The notes under the pieces: generated by a model
Database searches by the model: none
What the model saw: only the letters and a program-made list of their open reading frames with translations
What the model was told of the DNA's origin: nothing
Position numbers and translations under genes: made by a program
Shown here: in pieces, positions 16,044 to 25,607 of the stretch
Position numbering within the stretch: the first letter of the stretch is position 1
Layout: each line of letters opens with the position of its first letter
Assembly: GCA_934590165.1 (NCBI GenBank)
Contig: CAKTOO010000005.1
Location: forward strand, 62,001 to 126,000
Direction: 5' to 3'
DNA length: 64,000 nucleotides
Source: an uncultured Dysosmobacter sp.
Lineage (GTDB): Bacteria > Bacillota > Clostridia > Oscillospirales > Oscillospiraceae

Positions 16044-17135
16044 TCATTTGTCTCGGAAAAGGTGCTTGTAAAGGTCATCCACGCCCTTTTGCTTTTGCGT
16101 CCAGGTAATCGGTGTCATTTCAAAACCGGCAGCTGCACCCATCTCAATATATCGGTCGCGCGCTTTCCGAACTTCCTCTTTGACCTGATAATCCGAATCA
16201 ACCATGACGTTGATCCTCTTCACGCCAATGGAGTCTAGTTCTTCAAGGGCTCGTTCGTACTGAGAATAGCTCGGTATGCCTGTAAGGCCTACGAAGCCGC
16301 ACTCATAAGGTGAACCCTGCGCAAAGCTGTAGGCAAGGTCGGATTTCATAACTCCCTCTGTAAGGCAAACCACTTCATCGCCTTCATGAACGCCGACATA
16401 ATGCGGGCAGCACTTCGACTGTGTCCCGTAGTACTGGTCAACACTCGTCAGGTTATAGAATTTCTGGTTGTAGACCTTATCGAGCCGAACCTGAATGGCT
16501 TCAATTTGACCGAGCAGGTTTCGGTCTGGTAGCATGATTCCCGTGCCTCGGATATCTAATACCCATTGGCCAGAGTCCTTCTGGCAGTAAAATCCAGGAA
16601 CCCCATCAAGAATGCAGCCACGCTCTAACAGCTCCGTGACAATCCGTTTCAAACGTGTTGTGGGCGTCGTTCGATAGCATAGCCGCTCCATTTCCTCCGG
16701 CTTTAGCCCGCGCTCTTTCAAAGCAGATTGATGTGTCGGGCATAGAGTCAGTAAGGAAAGCAGATTGGAATAGGTATTATCCCGTACCTCAGCTGAGGCA
16801 ATCGGAAGTTCTACTGTCTCTATGGGGCGAGGCTTCCGCTTATATTTGTGTACTGGTTCGCTCCCATTTGGCCCGAAAATCTTACAGAGTTCTTCGTAAG
16901 CCGTATGGAGGTTGACATCACAGTACTCCGCGTAAAGGTGGAGGATTCCTCCACCTTTACCACAGCGGTTACACCGAAATACATTATCGCGGATCTTGAC
17001 ATTCATATGAGCCTTCCGATCTGCACAGAATGGACACCTGCAATGCAGTTGAGTCCCGGTATCTCGTAACACTTCGATACCAAGAAGTTCAACCACTTGC
17101 TCAATATCACATGGCAGATCAGGTATTCTGCCCAT
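16044..17135 (-). CDS. CHC2 zinc-finger primase-like protein
   Basis: DNA primases of this type lay down RNA primers for replication. The 363-residue protein has a zinc finger at Cys34-x2-Cys37 and Cys55-x2-Cys58 (CPFC and CNRC). A Toprim-like region follows, with CLTEGVMKSDLA, then VGLTGIPSY and NVMVDSDYQ, where acidic residues would bind metal. It is shorter than chromosomal DnaG and lacks the DnaB-binding end, typical of phage and plasmid primases. GGGAGG precedes the start. It heads a replication/recombination block with the helicase and exonuclease genes upstream. Confidence 0.85.
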   Translation of the reverse strand: MGRIPDLPCDIEQVVELLGIEVLRDTGTQLHCRCPFCADRKAHMNVKIRDNVFRCNRCGKGGGILHLYAEYCDVNLHTAYEELCKIFGPNGSEPVHKYKRKPRPIETVELPIASAEVRDNTYSNLLSLLTLCPTHQSALKERGLKPEEMERLCYRTTPTTRLKRIVTELLERGCILDGVPGFYCQKDSGQWVLDIRGTGIMLPDRNLLGQIEAIQVRLDKVYNQKFYNLTSVDQYYGTQSKCCPHYVGVHEGDEVVCLTEGVMKSDLAYSFAQGSPYECGFVGLTGIPSYSQYERALEELDSIGVKRINVMVDSDYQVKEEVRKARDRYIEMGAAAGFEMTPITWTQKQKGVDDLYKHLFRDK

Positions 17136-17165
17136 CTAAACCACCTCCCTTAGCTAGGGGAAGAA

Positions 17166-17990
17166 TCAGCTGGCCATCTGGCCTACCGTTTCCAGTAGCT
17201 TTGTAGCCCCTGCTTTTAGTGCGAGATTATGGCCGGAATAGTTCTTCACATACCATGCGAGGTCGCCCGGACTCTTCATAGCGATTTCACCGAGAGACCA
17301 TCCACTAAAGCGGCCAAAATCAACCTTGACGGCTTTCGCCTGTTCAATGGTCATGACACGCAAGTACTCATCCAGCGTTTTTGGGGGCTCCGGAGCAGGA
17401 GCATGAGACTGCTGCGCAGGAGGCTGAATCTGCTGCTGAGCAGGCTGGGTAGATTTAGGCGCCGTCGCCGTCTGAGAGAAGGCTGGAGAACCCGCCGTCG
17501 GTTGAGCTGTAAAGCTCGCCACGACACTACCAGGGTGTCCCGCATCTTCGTCGGGCGGCATCTTGATTGGTGCATCCGCGATGATACCGGCCAGCGCATC
17601 ACCATTCATACAGAACTGCGTACCATAACCCGCATCAGCCAATGCACGGCCCTTTGCGACTGTTTCGGCGATTTCCAAGAAACGATCGCCATAGCGATCT
17701 TCCGTTGAGAATCGCTGAGAATACGCCTTCCCAATAAACTGGTCAGCGGGGTCAGCCTTATCGGCATAGATCCTGCAGCATACGATCGCATTCTTCTCAT
17801 CAACCCGGATAAGTTCCGGGTCGATCTTTCCATTCGGATGGTGCAGGCGGAACCAAAGAAGGCGATATTTGACATCAAGGTAGAGATCATTTTCGCCTTC
17901 CTCACCCACGGTAGTACGCACGAAATCAGCGGGGTTAAAGCCATCGACAGCGTTGATGGCAGGGATCACATTAGAGTTCGATTCACTCAT
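17166..17990 (-). CDS. Element protein with ExoX-like C-terminal domain
   Basis: A 274-residue protein. The N-terminal ~140 residues (DLYLDVKYRLLWFRLHHP, then GRALADAGYGTQFC) match a fold common near recombination genes in Clostridia phages and plasmids. A Pro/Gln-rich linker (about 150-205) follows. The last 50 residues (VDFGRFSGWSLGEIA, then DLAWYV) resemble the ExoX-type C-terminal domain. Single-strand DNA handling is plausible from its place between primase and helicase, but not shown by a catalytic motif. AAAGGA precedes the start. Confidence 0.6.
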   Translation of the reverse strand: MSESNSNVIPAINAVDGFNPADFVRTTVGEEGENDLYLDVKYRLLWFRLHHPNGKIDPELIRVDEKNAIVCCRIYADKADPADQFIGKAYSQRFSTEDRYGDRFLEIAETVAKGRALADAGYGTQFCMNGDALAGIIADAPIKMPPDEDAGHPGSVVASFTAQPTAGSPAFSQTATAPKSTQPAQQQIQPPAQQSHAPAPEPPKTLDEYLRVMTIEQAKAVKVDFGRFSGWSLGEIAMKSPGDLAWYVKNYSGHNLALKAGATKLLETVGQMAS

Positions 17991-18056
17991 GGTAATTGTC
18001 CTTTCACAATAAATGTAGAAACGAGGCAGCTTTTGACCACCCCGTTTCTCAAATAA

Positions 18057-20267
18057 TCACGCTACTCGCCGACTCAGCTCGCGGTTATAATAAGCCACGA
18101 TTCGATCCGCGAGTACCGTATTCCTTTGACCCACATCACATTTATGGATCGCAACAAAGACTGCCTGCTTTTGCCCAATCAGGATGACCTTCGCCTTGGC
18201 TCTGGTCACAGCAGTATAGAGCAAATTCCGCCGCAGCATGATATAGTGCTCTTTCAAAAGAGGAACAATGATGACAGGATACTCCTGCCCTTGGCTCTTA
18301 TGAATGGTCGTACAGTAGGAGAACTCCAAATCCTCCAGCATTTCCTGCGTGTACTGTAGTGTCCTTCCATCCAAAAGCCTCACGCATGTGATCGTCTCAT
18401 CATCCTCTTTCTTCATGTCGGTTATGACGCCGACATCGCCATTTGACACATTGATTCGATTTGCCGTCTGCATAATGCGGTCACCAACTCGAAATACTCG
18501 ACTGCCACACTTAACCTCTTTCTTCAGGTTGTTTGGCGGGTTGACAAGGTCCCGAATGGTCTCATTCAACGCATTTGCCGCAACCGCACCTCGCTTGCGG
18601 AGAGGTGAGAGAATCTGCACGTCCTCAATACCATGCAAAGAGACTTCCTGCAGATAGTTCTTGATGACCAACTGCGCAGCCTCTTCCGAGTTCTGAACTT
18701 CCAAAAACTGAAAGTCATCCCCGAACTGAAGATGTGTGTCGTTGTGGTTGATGGCATAGGCGTTTGTGATGATACGGCTATTAGATGCCTGGCGGAAAAC
18801 AGTCTCTAAGACTGCCGTAGGAACCTTTTCACTTCGAATCATCTCTCGCAGCACATTACCCGCGCCAACAGATGGGAGCTGGTCAGCATCACCGACAATA
18901 ATCAGCTGAGCGCCCGACTTGATACGATCAAGGAGGATATACGCAAGGCGCATGTCCACCATTGAAAACTCATCAACGACTACCAAGTCTGCTGATAGTA
19001 ACTCTTTGTCGTTCAGCGGGCTGTCTTCATCCGTCACAAGGCCAAGCGCCGAGTGAAGTGTAGAGGCGTACATTCCCGTCTGTTCTGCCATGCGCCGACT
19101 GGCACGGCCAGTAGGTGCAGCCAGTAGGACTTCATTCGCGGGGAACGCAGCTTTATAGATATCCAGTATGAATCGTAGTGTTGTGGTCTTTCCGCTGCCG
19201 GGGCCTCCGGTCATGATGGAGATCGGATGCGAGAGGCACAGCTTCACAGCATTACGTTGCGAAGGAGCCAATCTTTGATGCAAGGTCCTCTCCGCATTGT
19301 CGATTTTGCTGTCCAGATCGTCGATCTTTGTAAAGCCCTCTTGGAGTATCATGGACACAATGCGCTTAGCTGACTTAACTTCGCACATGCGCTCGTAACT
19401 CAGGTATACACGGCTTCCCTCAACATAGATACGGGATTCCACACGTTCATTTGAGATCGCTTGGCGGATTTCCTCTTCGGAAACCACTTCATCATCGCAG
19501 CCCATATTGAGAAGCTCATAGCACTGGCCAACCGTCTCATCAACGGATAGAAAAAGATGCCCAGATACGCGTGCCTCATCCAGCACATAGTTGATCGCAC
19601 CGGAGTATCGCAAAGGGTGCTTTAAGCTGACTTTTGTTTTACGAGCAATGGAATCGACTGTCATGAAGCCAAAGCCTTTGATTTTACAGAGCTGGAAGGG
19701 ATCCGTCTTCACGATTCTCAGGCTGCTATCTCCGAACTCTTCCCGGATCATCGCAACCTTTTTCATCGAAACACCAAAGGGCGCCAAGTAGATCATGAGA
19801 TCGCTCAAGGCTTTCGTTTCCCCGTAGGATTTGATGATGGCCTTGAGTTTTTTCTGGGCAATCCCCTTGACGCTAAGCAGCTTATCCGGCTGTTTCTCCA
19901 GAACATCCATCGTCTTATCGCCAAAGCGAGCGACAATGGCCTTTGCGGTCTCAGGGCCAATTCCCTTGATGATACCGCTGCTCAAGTAAGCAAGGATGCC
20001 GGCTTGATCTCTCGGCACGACTTCCTTACACATTGAAACCGACAGCTGTAGACCGTGTTTGGAATTCTCCCATGTGCCATCCAGTTCCACTTCCACGGCA
20101 TCTGTAGCAATCAGATGATAGCCGATTGCCGTGAAATGAATCTTGTCGTCATGGTAGTAAGATCGATTACGGGCTTCCTTTGGAACAGACTCATCAGAAG
20201 TACTGTAGGCAAAAATGCAGAAGCCCTTATCTGACTTAAAGATAGTTTTTTCGTATCGACATAGCAT
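18057..20267 (-). CDS. RecD2-like DNA helicase
   Basis: A 736-residue superfamily 1B 5'-3' helicase. The N-terminal part contains helix-hairpin-helix repeats (about 95-190, for example GIIKGIGPETAKAIV). Walker A is MTGGPGSGKTTTLR near residue 353, the DE box is VVDEFSMVD, and the C-terminal motif is TTIHKSQGQEYPVI with YTAVTRAK. RecD2 homologues unwind DNA in repair and replication restart. It starts at AAGGAG-ATG, 11 nt after the YqaJ exonuclease stop, so the two are translated together and probably act together. Confidence 0.92.
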   Translation of the reverse strand: MLCRYEKTIFKSDKGFCIFAYSTSDESVPKEARNRSYYHDDKIHFTAIGYHLIATDAVEVELDGTWENSKHGLQLSVSMCKEVVPRDQAGILAYLSSGIIKGIGPETAKAIVARFGDKTMDVLEKQPDKLLSVKGIAQKKLKAIIKSYGETKALSDLMIYLAPFGVSMKKVAMIREEFGDSSLRIVKTDPFQLCKIKGFGFMTVDSIARKTKVSLKHPLRYSGAINYVLDEARVSGHLFLSVDETVGQCYELLNMGCDDEVVSEEEIRQAISNERVESRIYVEGSRVYLSYERMCEVKSAKRIVSMILQEGFTKIDDLDSKIDNAERTLHQRLAPSQRNAVKLCLSHPISIMTGGPGSGKTTTLRFILDIYKAAFPANEVLLAAPTGRASRRMAEQTGMYASTLHSALGLVTDEDSPLNDKELLSADLVVVDEFSMVDMRLAYILLDRIKSGAQLIIVGDADQLPSVGAGNVLREMIRSEKVPTAVLETVFRQASNSRIITNAYAINHNDTHLQFGDDFQFLEVQNSEEAAQLVIKNYLQEVSLHGIEDVQILSPLRKRGAVAANALNETIRDLVNPPNNLKKEVKCGSRVFRVGDRIMQTANRINVSNGDVGVITDMKKEDDETITCVRLLDGRTLQYTQEMLEDLEFSYCTTIHKSQGQEYPVIIVPLLKEHYIMLRRNLLYTAVTRAKAKVILIGQKQAVFVAIHKCDVGQRNTVLADRIVAYYNRELSRRVA

Positions 20268-20278
20268 TTGATCACTCC

Positions 20279-21316
20279 TTATGCGATGGCCGATTTGACC
20301 ACCTTAAAGATTCTTGATTCCGTCTGATCCACAAACTCATCATAGATATCAGGATACTGAGCTCGTAGAGCGGATAAACGGTCCTTCGATATTCCTTCCC
20401 GATACAGAGGATTGTAGGAAACTTTGAAACACTCGCCGCCCTGTTCACAGGTTCCTTTGCATGCGGTACCCATCTCTTCGACGATGGGAGCGTAGAGGGA
20501 TTTAATGCGAGTCTCAAGTGCTTTTACCTGAGCATCTAAGGCTCTCTTTTCCTCTTTGAGTGTCAGGATCTCCTTGAGGTTCACCACAAACTTGCGGTCA
20601 AGATCCACGGTCGGTTCAGACTTGTCAGCGGGGCCAAAATAGCGACGCAGGGACTCCAGAACTGCATCAGGCTTTTCGACCAGAGGCGGTTCCACACGGG
20701 CCATAACGTGATCGTTCCAGAATGCCGACAACTCCATGATTGTGTTTTCTTCTTCCTCAAGGTCACGTTCAATTTTTTGCCATACAAAGTCATTCTCATT
20801 ATTTGAGAACAGACAGGCAATGAATGCAACATCAATGTTCATCACCGACATGTAGTGGCGAACCTGCAGTTCATAGTGGCGAGGGACTGCGCCGTTTGCC
20901 CACTTGAATTGCATATCATAATGCGCCGTTTTGCACTCAAGGATGGCCTTGCGTCCATCCGGCAGGGTTACAAAGCGATCCACATCGGCGATCAGGAATG
21001 GGAAAAAGGGGTGTTGGTACATCCAGTGGTCTTCATACACAGATAGTCCTGTCTTCTTCGCGAAGATTTGAGCTACCACATCTTCGAGCAAATGCCCAAT
21101 CTGGAATGTGATGCTTTTGTCCGGTCCATCATCTGACATGACGACCCCAATTTTGTCATAATAAAGGTCTCGTGCCGTGCGATATGGAGAGGAATTAAGG
21201 GCGACAGCTACATCGCTGCCGCCAATTCCTTTTCGCCTCCAACTGAGCCATTGGTCCTCCGTCAGAGTTGTGATGTCCACCAATCTGTTTGGCGTGTAGT
21301 TCAGGTTCAGCCCCAT
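20279..21316 (-). CDS. YqaJ-family recombination exonuclease
   Basis: A lambda-exonuclease-like nuclease that resects DNA ends for single-strand annealing recombination. The 345-residue protein shows RKGIGGSDVAVAL, GHLLEDVVAQIF, IADVDRFV, the catalytic LECKTA (PD-(D/E)XK core) and YELQVRHYM. These are in the canonical YqaJ order. The C-terminal ~110 residues form a likely coiled coil and a small basic end. Its start is 3 nt from the stop of the preceding gene. No RecT partner is obvious; the 17166-17990 protein is the nearest candidate. Confidence 0.9.
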   Translation of the reverse strand: MGLNLNYTPNRLVDITTLTEDQWLSWRRKGIGGSDVAVALNSSPYRTARDLYYDKIGVVMSDDGPDKSITFQIGHLLEDVVAQIFAKKTGLSVYEDHWMYQHPFFPFLIADVDRFVTLPDGRKAILECKTAHYDMQFKWANGAVPRHYELQVRHYMSVMNIDVAFIACLFSNNENDFVWQKIERDLEEEENTIMELSAFWNDHVMARVEPPLVEKPDAVLESLRRYFGPADKSEPTVDLDRKFVVNLKEILTLKEEKRALDAQVKALETRIKSLYAPIVEEMGTACKGTCEQGGECFKVSYNPLYREGISKDRLSALRAQYPDIYDEFVDQTESRIFKVVKSAIA

Positions 21317-21319
21317 AGC

Positions 21320-21862
21320 CTACACCTCTTCGCAGCGGTCAAACCCATGATTGCCGCATTCCGGGCATTCCTGATCATCAGGATCCTCGAATGAGGCAAA
21401 GCTCGTTGTCTCTCCACAATGCCGGCACTTATAAGCAAGTAGATCTTTTTCAGTGTGCTCAACCGCCCCCGTGTCATCACAGGTAATGTGTTCCTCAAAA
21501 CATATTCCCGGCTCTGAGGTCTGGATCGTGACGGATACCCCGTCTTCTGCACAGGCCTCTGAGAGAGTCAGGCACTCACTAGGAGAATTCTGAGGATATC
21601 CACCGATCAAGCAACTGTATGCTGACCATGCGAACGACGCGACAAACGAGTAACTTGCTTTGGCATCGACGGCAGGCTCGGAGAATTCTTTCATAGCCTC
21701 ATCAATGAATGTCTGTCTTTTCGACTGGATGAAGCTCCGTGCAAAGTAACGCTTGCCTGGAATGGTTGAGGGATCGTCCTCGCTGACAAACCGTTCAATG
21801 AACGACTTAATGCCATCCCGTGTACCGGTGACACTTACATACCCAAACGCCCAATTAGGCAT
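21320..21862 (-). CDS. Api92-like protein with zinc ribbon
   Basis: A 180-residue protein beginning MPNWAFGYVSVTGTRDGI, the start seen in Api92/DUF1281-type phage proteins with a ferredoxin-like fold. The C-terminal 50 residues add two Cys pairs (CRHC and CPEC), a zinc ribbon. The function is unknown to me. It is tightly joined to the YqaJ gene, so it may modulate DNA processing. Confidence 0.65.
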   Translation of the reverse strand: MPNWAFGYVSVTGTRDGIKSFIERFVSEDDPSTIPGKRYFARSFIQSKRQTFIDEAMKEFSEPAVDAKASYSFVASFAWSAYSCLIGGYPQNSPSECLTLSEACAEDGVSVTIQTSEPGICFEEHITCDDTGAVEHTEKDLLAYKCRHCGETTSFASFEDPDDQECPECGNHGFDRCEEV

Positions 21863-21874
21863 AATCTATCCTCC

Positions 21875-22135
21875 TTATTCTTCAAAATCAGTATTGTAGT
21901 GCTCGACAATCTCAGTCGGCTCGTCAGATGCACAGTTGCCGTAGACAACAGTCTGAAGTGCTTCCTTGTCTGGATCGTATTCTACGCAAGCCAGGATCGC
22001 TGTAGCGCCATCCTTGCGTACATAGTCGATGAAAACGCCTGGATAGTCTGCTGCACAGTCAGTCTTATCGTGCTTAGCGTAAATCGCGAGTTGTCCTACT
22101 GGCGTATCAACAATAAAATGCCGAGTCTTTTCCAT
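21875..22135 (-). CDS. Small unrecognised element protein
   Basis: An acidic 86-residue protein (MEKTRHFIVDTPVGQLAIYA and so on) of two-strand/helix appearance, family unknown to me. AAGGAG lies upstream. A TTG at 22141, 4-5 nt from it, may be the true start instead of the ATG used here. It overlaps the end of the gene before it by about 29 nt, which implies translational coupling. Confidence 0.55.
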   Translation of the reverse strand: MEKTRHFIVDTPVGQLAIYAKHDKTDCAADYPGVFIDYVRKDGATAILACVEYDPDKEALQTVVYGNCASDEPTEIVEHYNTDFEE

Positions 22136-22679
22136 ATTCAATCCGCTCCTTATTTTCGGTGATATCTTTCATGACTGAATCCATAGCGGAGAGTACTACC
22201 TCAACTCCCTCGAAGATGTGGTCACTATCTAATGCCCACATCATGTCATGGAATTCGCCGTCTGGCGTGTAGACAAAGCACTCCCACCAGTTGTTGTGTT
22301 CCATATCGAGTCGATACCGTTTATGCGTATCGCCAATGGCAGCATATAAGGCATGGTCCGTCTTCAGATATGGCAAAACATCAACGCCAAAGCGTCCAGA
22401 GTTACTCTTATCTTTGACATAGAGTAATTCTGTACCATCACTCTTATCGTAAAGTGTGGCGTAGATATCTCCGCAGGCGTGGATGGCAAAAACACACCCG
22501 CGCACCTTGATAGATACCACCAGGCCGCCGTACCAGAGGGAAGAATACTGCTTACGGCAAATCGGCTGATGGAACTCAACTTTGATAGGTTGATGTATCC
22601 TTCCAATCTGCTTTCTGATGTGCCAGCAAAGGAGTAGACGCTGTAAGGCGCTGATGCCTTCGAAGGTTATATTCTTCAT
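22107..22679 (-). CDS. Unrecognised 190-residue element protein
   Basis: Mixed alpha/beta protein, no motif recognised. Residues 40-130 contain several beta strands and the aromatic run NNWWECFVY. It lies 16 nt after the upstream gene and overlaps the downstream one. The ribosome-binding site is weak (GAGG 13 nt before the ATG), suggesting expression through coupling within the minus-strand operon. Confidence 0.55.
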   Translation of the reverse strand: MKNITFEGISALQRLLLCWHIRKQIGRIHQPIKVEFHQPICRKQYSSLWYGGLVVSIKVRGCVFAIHACGDIYATLYDKSDGTELLYVKDKSNSGRFGVDVLPYLKTDHALYAAIGDTHKRYRLDMEHNNWWECFVYTPDGEFHDMMWALDSDHIFEGVEVVLSAMDSVMKDITENKERIEYGKDSAFYC

Positions 22680-22695
22680 GGGGGATCACCGCCTC

Positions 22696-23847
22696 TTACC
22701 ACGTAAAGTCACCGGGATGATCATACTCATGCCAGTTCACATTCAAGGCACGGGATACGATCTCCTCCAGCTGAGCGATCCTCAGCCCAGAGGCACCGTC
22801 ACACTGCGCAGAGAAGATCACATCGCTCATCTGCATGAAGAGTTCATAGGCCGTGCAAGGACTGTCTCCATGAATTGCTACGAAATAGTCCATAGCTTCA
22901 TAGGAGGCTTTCTTTGGGGCCTTGATTCTTTTCAGGACACGCATGAGTGTTGTGACGGGATAGCGGATCTCGATGTTCATAAGCTGCACTTGCTTGTCCA
23001 GTGCCTTTTCAAACTGCGCATAGACCAATCTGAGCTGTTCCTCAAAATACTGCATATCCACGCCATTCTTGTGTTCGGTGCGAATGGAGTACCCCAATGG
23101 AACAATACGGCTCTCGGCACCAACCAGAAAGATCGGATAGAGATTTGCGCCGCTCATGCCCACATCGGAGGTGGAAAAGCGCAGCGCAGGAACCATTTTC
23201 TCAGTTTGCAAGCCTTTGGCAGCAATCTCCCTATGATATGTATCGAGAAGCTTGTCTGCCTGCCCATCCAGACGCCAGATTGCTGTCGCAATGGAGTGAT
23301 CGAAGTGGGCTGTCATAAAAGTGTTTCCGGGATACTCACGGTTGAGAAAGTCGCTCGTTGCCTTAAATAGAGGTAGCATCTCCATAACGGTGTAGTCTTT
23401 CGGATCGCCACCATGTACTGCCGATACCTTCTCATCTGCGATTTTGATCAGGCTGTCACCGGAGGCGACGCCCATGCAGTAGTTGAGGATCTCAGCGAAT
23501 ACCGTCTTGGAAACTTTGTTGAGTGCATGCCCAGAGATGCGGGCTCGCTCGAGAACTGTTTTGATCGCGCAGGAACGAACCGGATAGTCCTTACCATCCA
23601 CCTTCAGCAGGAGGCTGGTATTCTCCATTGTGTCTTCGAGAATCTCAGCGGCACCATTGTGGTCATAGATCTGCATGTACAGATTCCCAAGCGTGGAGCC
23701 TCGTTCCACCGGTTCGAACTGTAGTTCTCTGGATGGAGCGGTCATCCATTTGCTGCGGGCTTTCCGGTCACTCAGGAATTGAAAAAAATCCCCAGGCTCC
23801 GTAAAGCTACGACTGAAGTTGTCCGTGAATACTTTGCTTTCTGTCAT
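22696..23847 (-). CDS. Unrecognised 383-residue element protein
   Basis: AAAGGTGG precedes the ATG, and the frame is long, clean and codon-consistent with its neighbours. I do not recognise the family. The length and alpha/beta pattern are compatible with DUF932-like proteins that occur beside plasmid replication genes, but I see no diagnostic motif. It is the first gene of the minus-strand run that leads to helicase and primase. Confidence 0.55.
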   Translation of the reverse strand: MTESKVFTDNFSRSFTEPGDFFQFLSDRKARSKWMTAPSRELQFEPVERGSTLGNLYMQIYDHNGAAEILEDTMENTSLLLKVDGKDYPVRSCAIKTVLERARISGHALNKVSKTVFAEILNYCMGVASGDSLIKIADEKVSAVHGGDPKDYTVMEMLPLFKATSDFLNREYPGNTFMTAHFDHSIATAIWRLDGQADKLLDTYHREIAAKGLQTEKMVPALRFSTSDVGMSGANLYPIFLVGAESRIVPLGYSIRTEHKNGVDMQYFEEQLRLVYAQFEKALDKQVQLMNIEIRYPVTTLMRVLKRIKAPKKASYEAMDYFVAIHGDSPCTAYELFMQMSDVIFSAQCDGASGLRIAQLEEIVSRALNVNWHEYDHPGDFTW

Positions 23848-24102
23848 TTGCTTGTTCCACCTTTCAAATAATTATTTCTCAAACCCGCTAAAGCGGCATT
23901 TGGACAAAAAAAGAGCACCTTGATCTGAAATTCAAATCAAAGCGCAAAATGAGAGGCGAAACATATTGTTCGCCCAGAAGTGCCAATATGAATTGGCTCA
24001 CAGCTTATGAAGCTCCGCATCGGAGATGAAATCTAATAAGTACGGAGACAGGATACCATTAGATCCATCCATTCGCCAGAATACCCATTTCTGCTTTCTG
24101 GA

Positions 24103-24135
24103 CAAAAAGGCGCTAATCCATTTGGATTAGCGCCT
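24103..24135 (-). terminator. Terminator after the 24144 gene
   Basis: A 13-bp stem AGGCGCTAATCCA / TGGATTAGCGCCT is followed on the minus strand by TTTTTG. Together with a second A/T-tailed hairpin near 23905-23945, it occupies the 296-nt gap 23848-24143. That gap otherwise holds no gene I can support. Confidence 0.8.
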
Positions 24136-24143
24136 AAATCACA

Positions 24144-24635
24144 TTATTTGAACTTAAATAGTTTCAAGCCAACCACTATTGGGGAAGCAAGCTCGGCCTC
24201 CATATGGCGAGTACATTCCTCCATCTCTGAAGCTACCTCACTAATTACCATATGCGTATGATCCGCATTCCATCCGCATAGGAGAAAGCTACCCCGCTCC
24301 GTCAACTCGACTGTACGCCATATGGGGCAACTGCCATCGAACTTGATAGAGCAGCCGATCATCTTACAGTGCAATGGCATTGTAGGCTCCGGAACCCTCA
24401 TAACCACGCAAGCTCGGTCAGCAGAATGGAAATCCGTTACAGTAAAGTCGGCAGAAGAATATTCAACGAAATCTTTTGTGCCTTTCGCATCCGGCTCGAT
24501 ATAGTTATACGCTGTTGCCAAAAGCTCGCCTCTCTTTTCTATCGCATATTGGATGAAGCGTTTCGGCTGAGCGTAAAAGGTGTATGGCAAATGCTCATGT
24601 TCGTTATAGTACCTCTGCAATGCAGCGCTATACAT
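24144..24635 (-). CDS. Unrecognised 163-residue element protein
   Basis: I choose the ATG at 24635 because GAGGAGGGAG lies just upstream. No family recognised; the sequence has several Cys and His residues but no regular metal-binding spacing. It is the last gene of the ImmR/ImmA transcription unit and ends in a strong terminator. Confidence 0.5.
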   Translation of the reverse strand: MYSAALQRYYNEHEHLPYTFYAQPKRFIQYAIEKRGELLATAYNYIEPDAKGTKDFVEYSSADFTVTDFHSADRACVVMRVPEPTMPLHCKMIGCSIKFDGSCPIWRTVELTERGSFLLCGWNADHTHMVISEVASEMEECTRHMEAELASPIVVGLKLFKFK

Positions 24636-24673
24636 TTTCTCCCTCCTCACAAGTTTTTCCGATATCATGGGCT

Positions 24674-24970
24674 CTAAAATAGATCCTTCAACGGCACCTT
24701 TCGTTCCACAAACCAACGGCCGATCGTATTGCCCGTTAGATTAGTGGATCGTTCAAAATAGAGATATGTTCTTGCACCATTGACCTGGATGGTGTAACGA
24801 TCGCCTTGCCCGCCGGCTTTTGCAGCATAGGCAGGACGAATATCAATCACGCGGTCTATTTCATATTTCTGGCCATCTTCCCAGATGATTTCCCTGGGCA
24901 GCATTGTCCCATCCGAACGATGCTCTACAAAAACGGTCACATAGACCTTATAAGCCTCACCTGGCAGCAT
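24674..24970 (-). CDS. Small protein coupled to the ImmA-like protease
   Basis: A 98-residue beta-rich protein starting MLPGEAYKVYVTVFVE. Its ATG (24970) is 2 nt after the stop of the ImmA-like gene and has no strong ribosome-binding site, so it is probably translated by re-initiation. No family recognised. Genes in this position in repressor-protease modules sometimes encode anti-repressor or adaptor proteins; that is inference. Confidence 0.55.
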   Translation of the reverse strand: MLPGEAYKVYVTVFVEHRSDGTMLPREIIWEDGQKYEIDRVIDIRPAYAAKAGGQGDRYTIQVNGARTYLYFERSTNLTGNTIGRWFVERKVPLKDLF

Positions 24971-24972
24971 AC

Positions 24973-25521
24973 TTAACTCAACGGCTGCTCCAGATCTCGC
25001 TTGAGGAAATCCCCATGCGCGATATACGGAGCTATGATTCTTACACCTTGGCATTGTAGAATCCGGAGCTTGAAGTCCAGTAACTCAGGTGGCACATACA
25101 AACACTTCGCTGTCTGGTAAAAGTCCATTTGCATCTCTAGTGATTCTATGACTGCGTCATCGCTGAGCATGAACTCCGCAGCAAACACATTTGCCTCATA
25201 CTCCATTCGGTTTGTATCCTCAAACATTGCAAACTCATGGAAAGTGTTAATGGCCGAATCGCTGTGGAGAACTGCATGCCCTAGCTCGTGCGCAATGATA
25301 ATTCGTTGAATGCTGTCGGGCAAATCGCTGTTGATCACAATCAGTTTGCACCGAGAAGAAACTAGGAAAAAGCCCTTGCAGGAACGGGGGCTCTTTCCCA
25401 TTGGGCGCTCCATCACCTGGATATCCAAGTACTTGCAGATCTCATACGGGTCATCCGTCTGATATTTCTTTTTCAATCGGCTTACTTCCTGCCTAATCGT
25501 CATCGTCAGCAATCCACTCAC
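24973..25521 (-). CDS. immA: ImmA/IrrE-family metallopeptidase
   Basis: A cytoplasmic zinc peptidase that, in ICEBs1 and related elements, cleaves the cognate repressor to switch on the element. The 182-residue protein has HELGH (in IIAHELGHAVLH) and the distal ligand Glu in EYEANVFAAEFMLSD, the exact family layout. The start is ambiguous: GTG at 25521, TTG at 25512 or ATG at 25503. The Xre repressor gene lies 86 nt upstream in the same direction, the classic ImmR-ImmA arrangement. Confidence 0.85.
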   Translation of the reverse strand: MSGLLTMTIRQEVSRLKKKYQTDDPYEICKYLDIQVMERPMGKSPRSCKGFFLVSSRCKLIVINSDLPDSIQRIIIAHELGHAVLHSDSAINTFHEFAMFEDTNRMEYEANVFAAEFMLSDDAVIESLEMQMDFYQTAKCLYVPPELLDFKLRILQCQGVRIIAPYIAHGDFLKRDLEQPLS

Positions 25522-25607
25522 CTCACTTCAGAAAGTAGTTTTCTATGATACAGCCTGACAGTACCACAAGGGTTGTCCAAAAATCCGTACACTCAGAATA
25601 TTCCTGC

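Noticed and set aside
23998..24072. Possible 24-residue peptide MDGSNGILSPYLLDFISD and following residues on the minus strand
   Set aside because: It looks protein-like and could be a gene remnant, but there is no ribosome-binding site and the upstream frame runs through a terminator.
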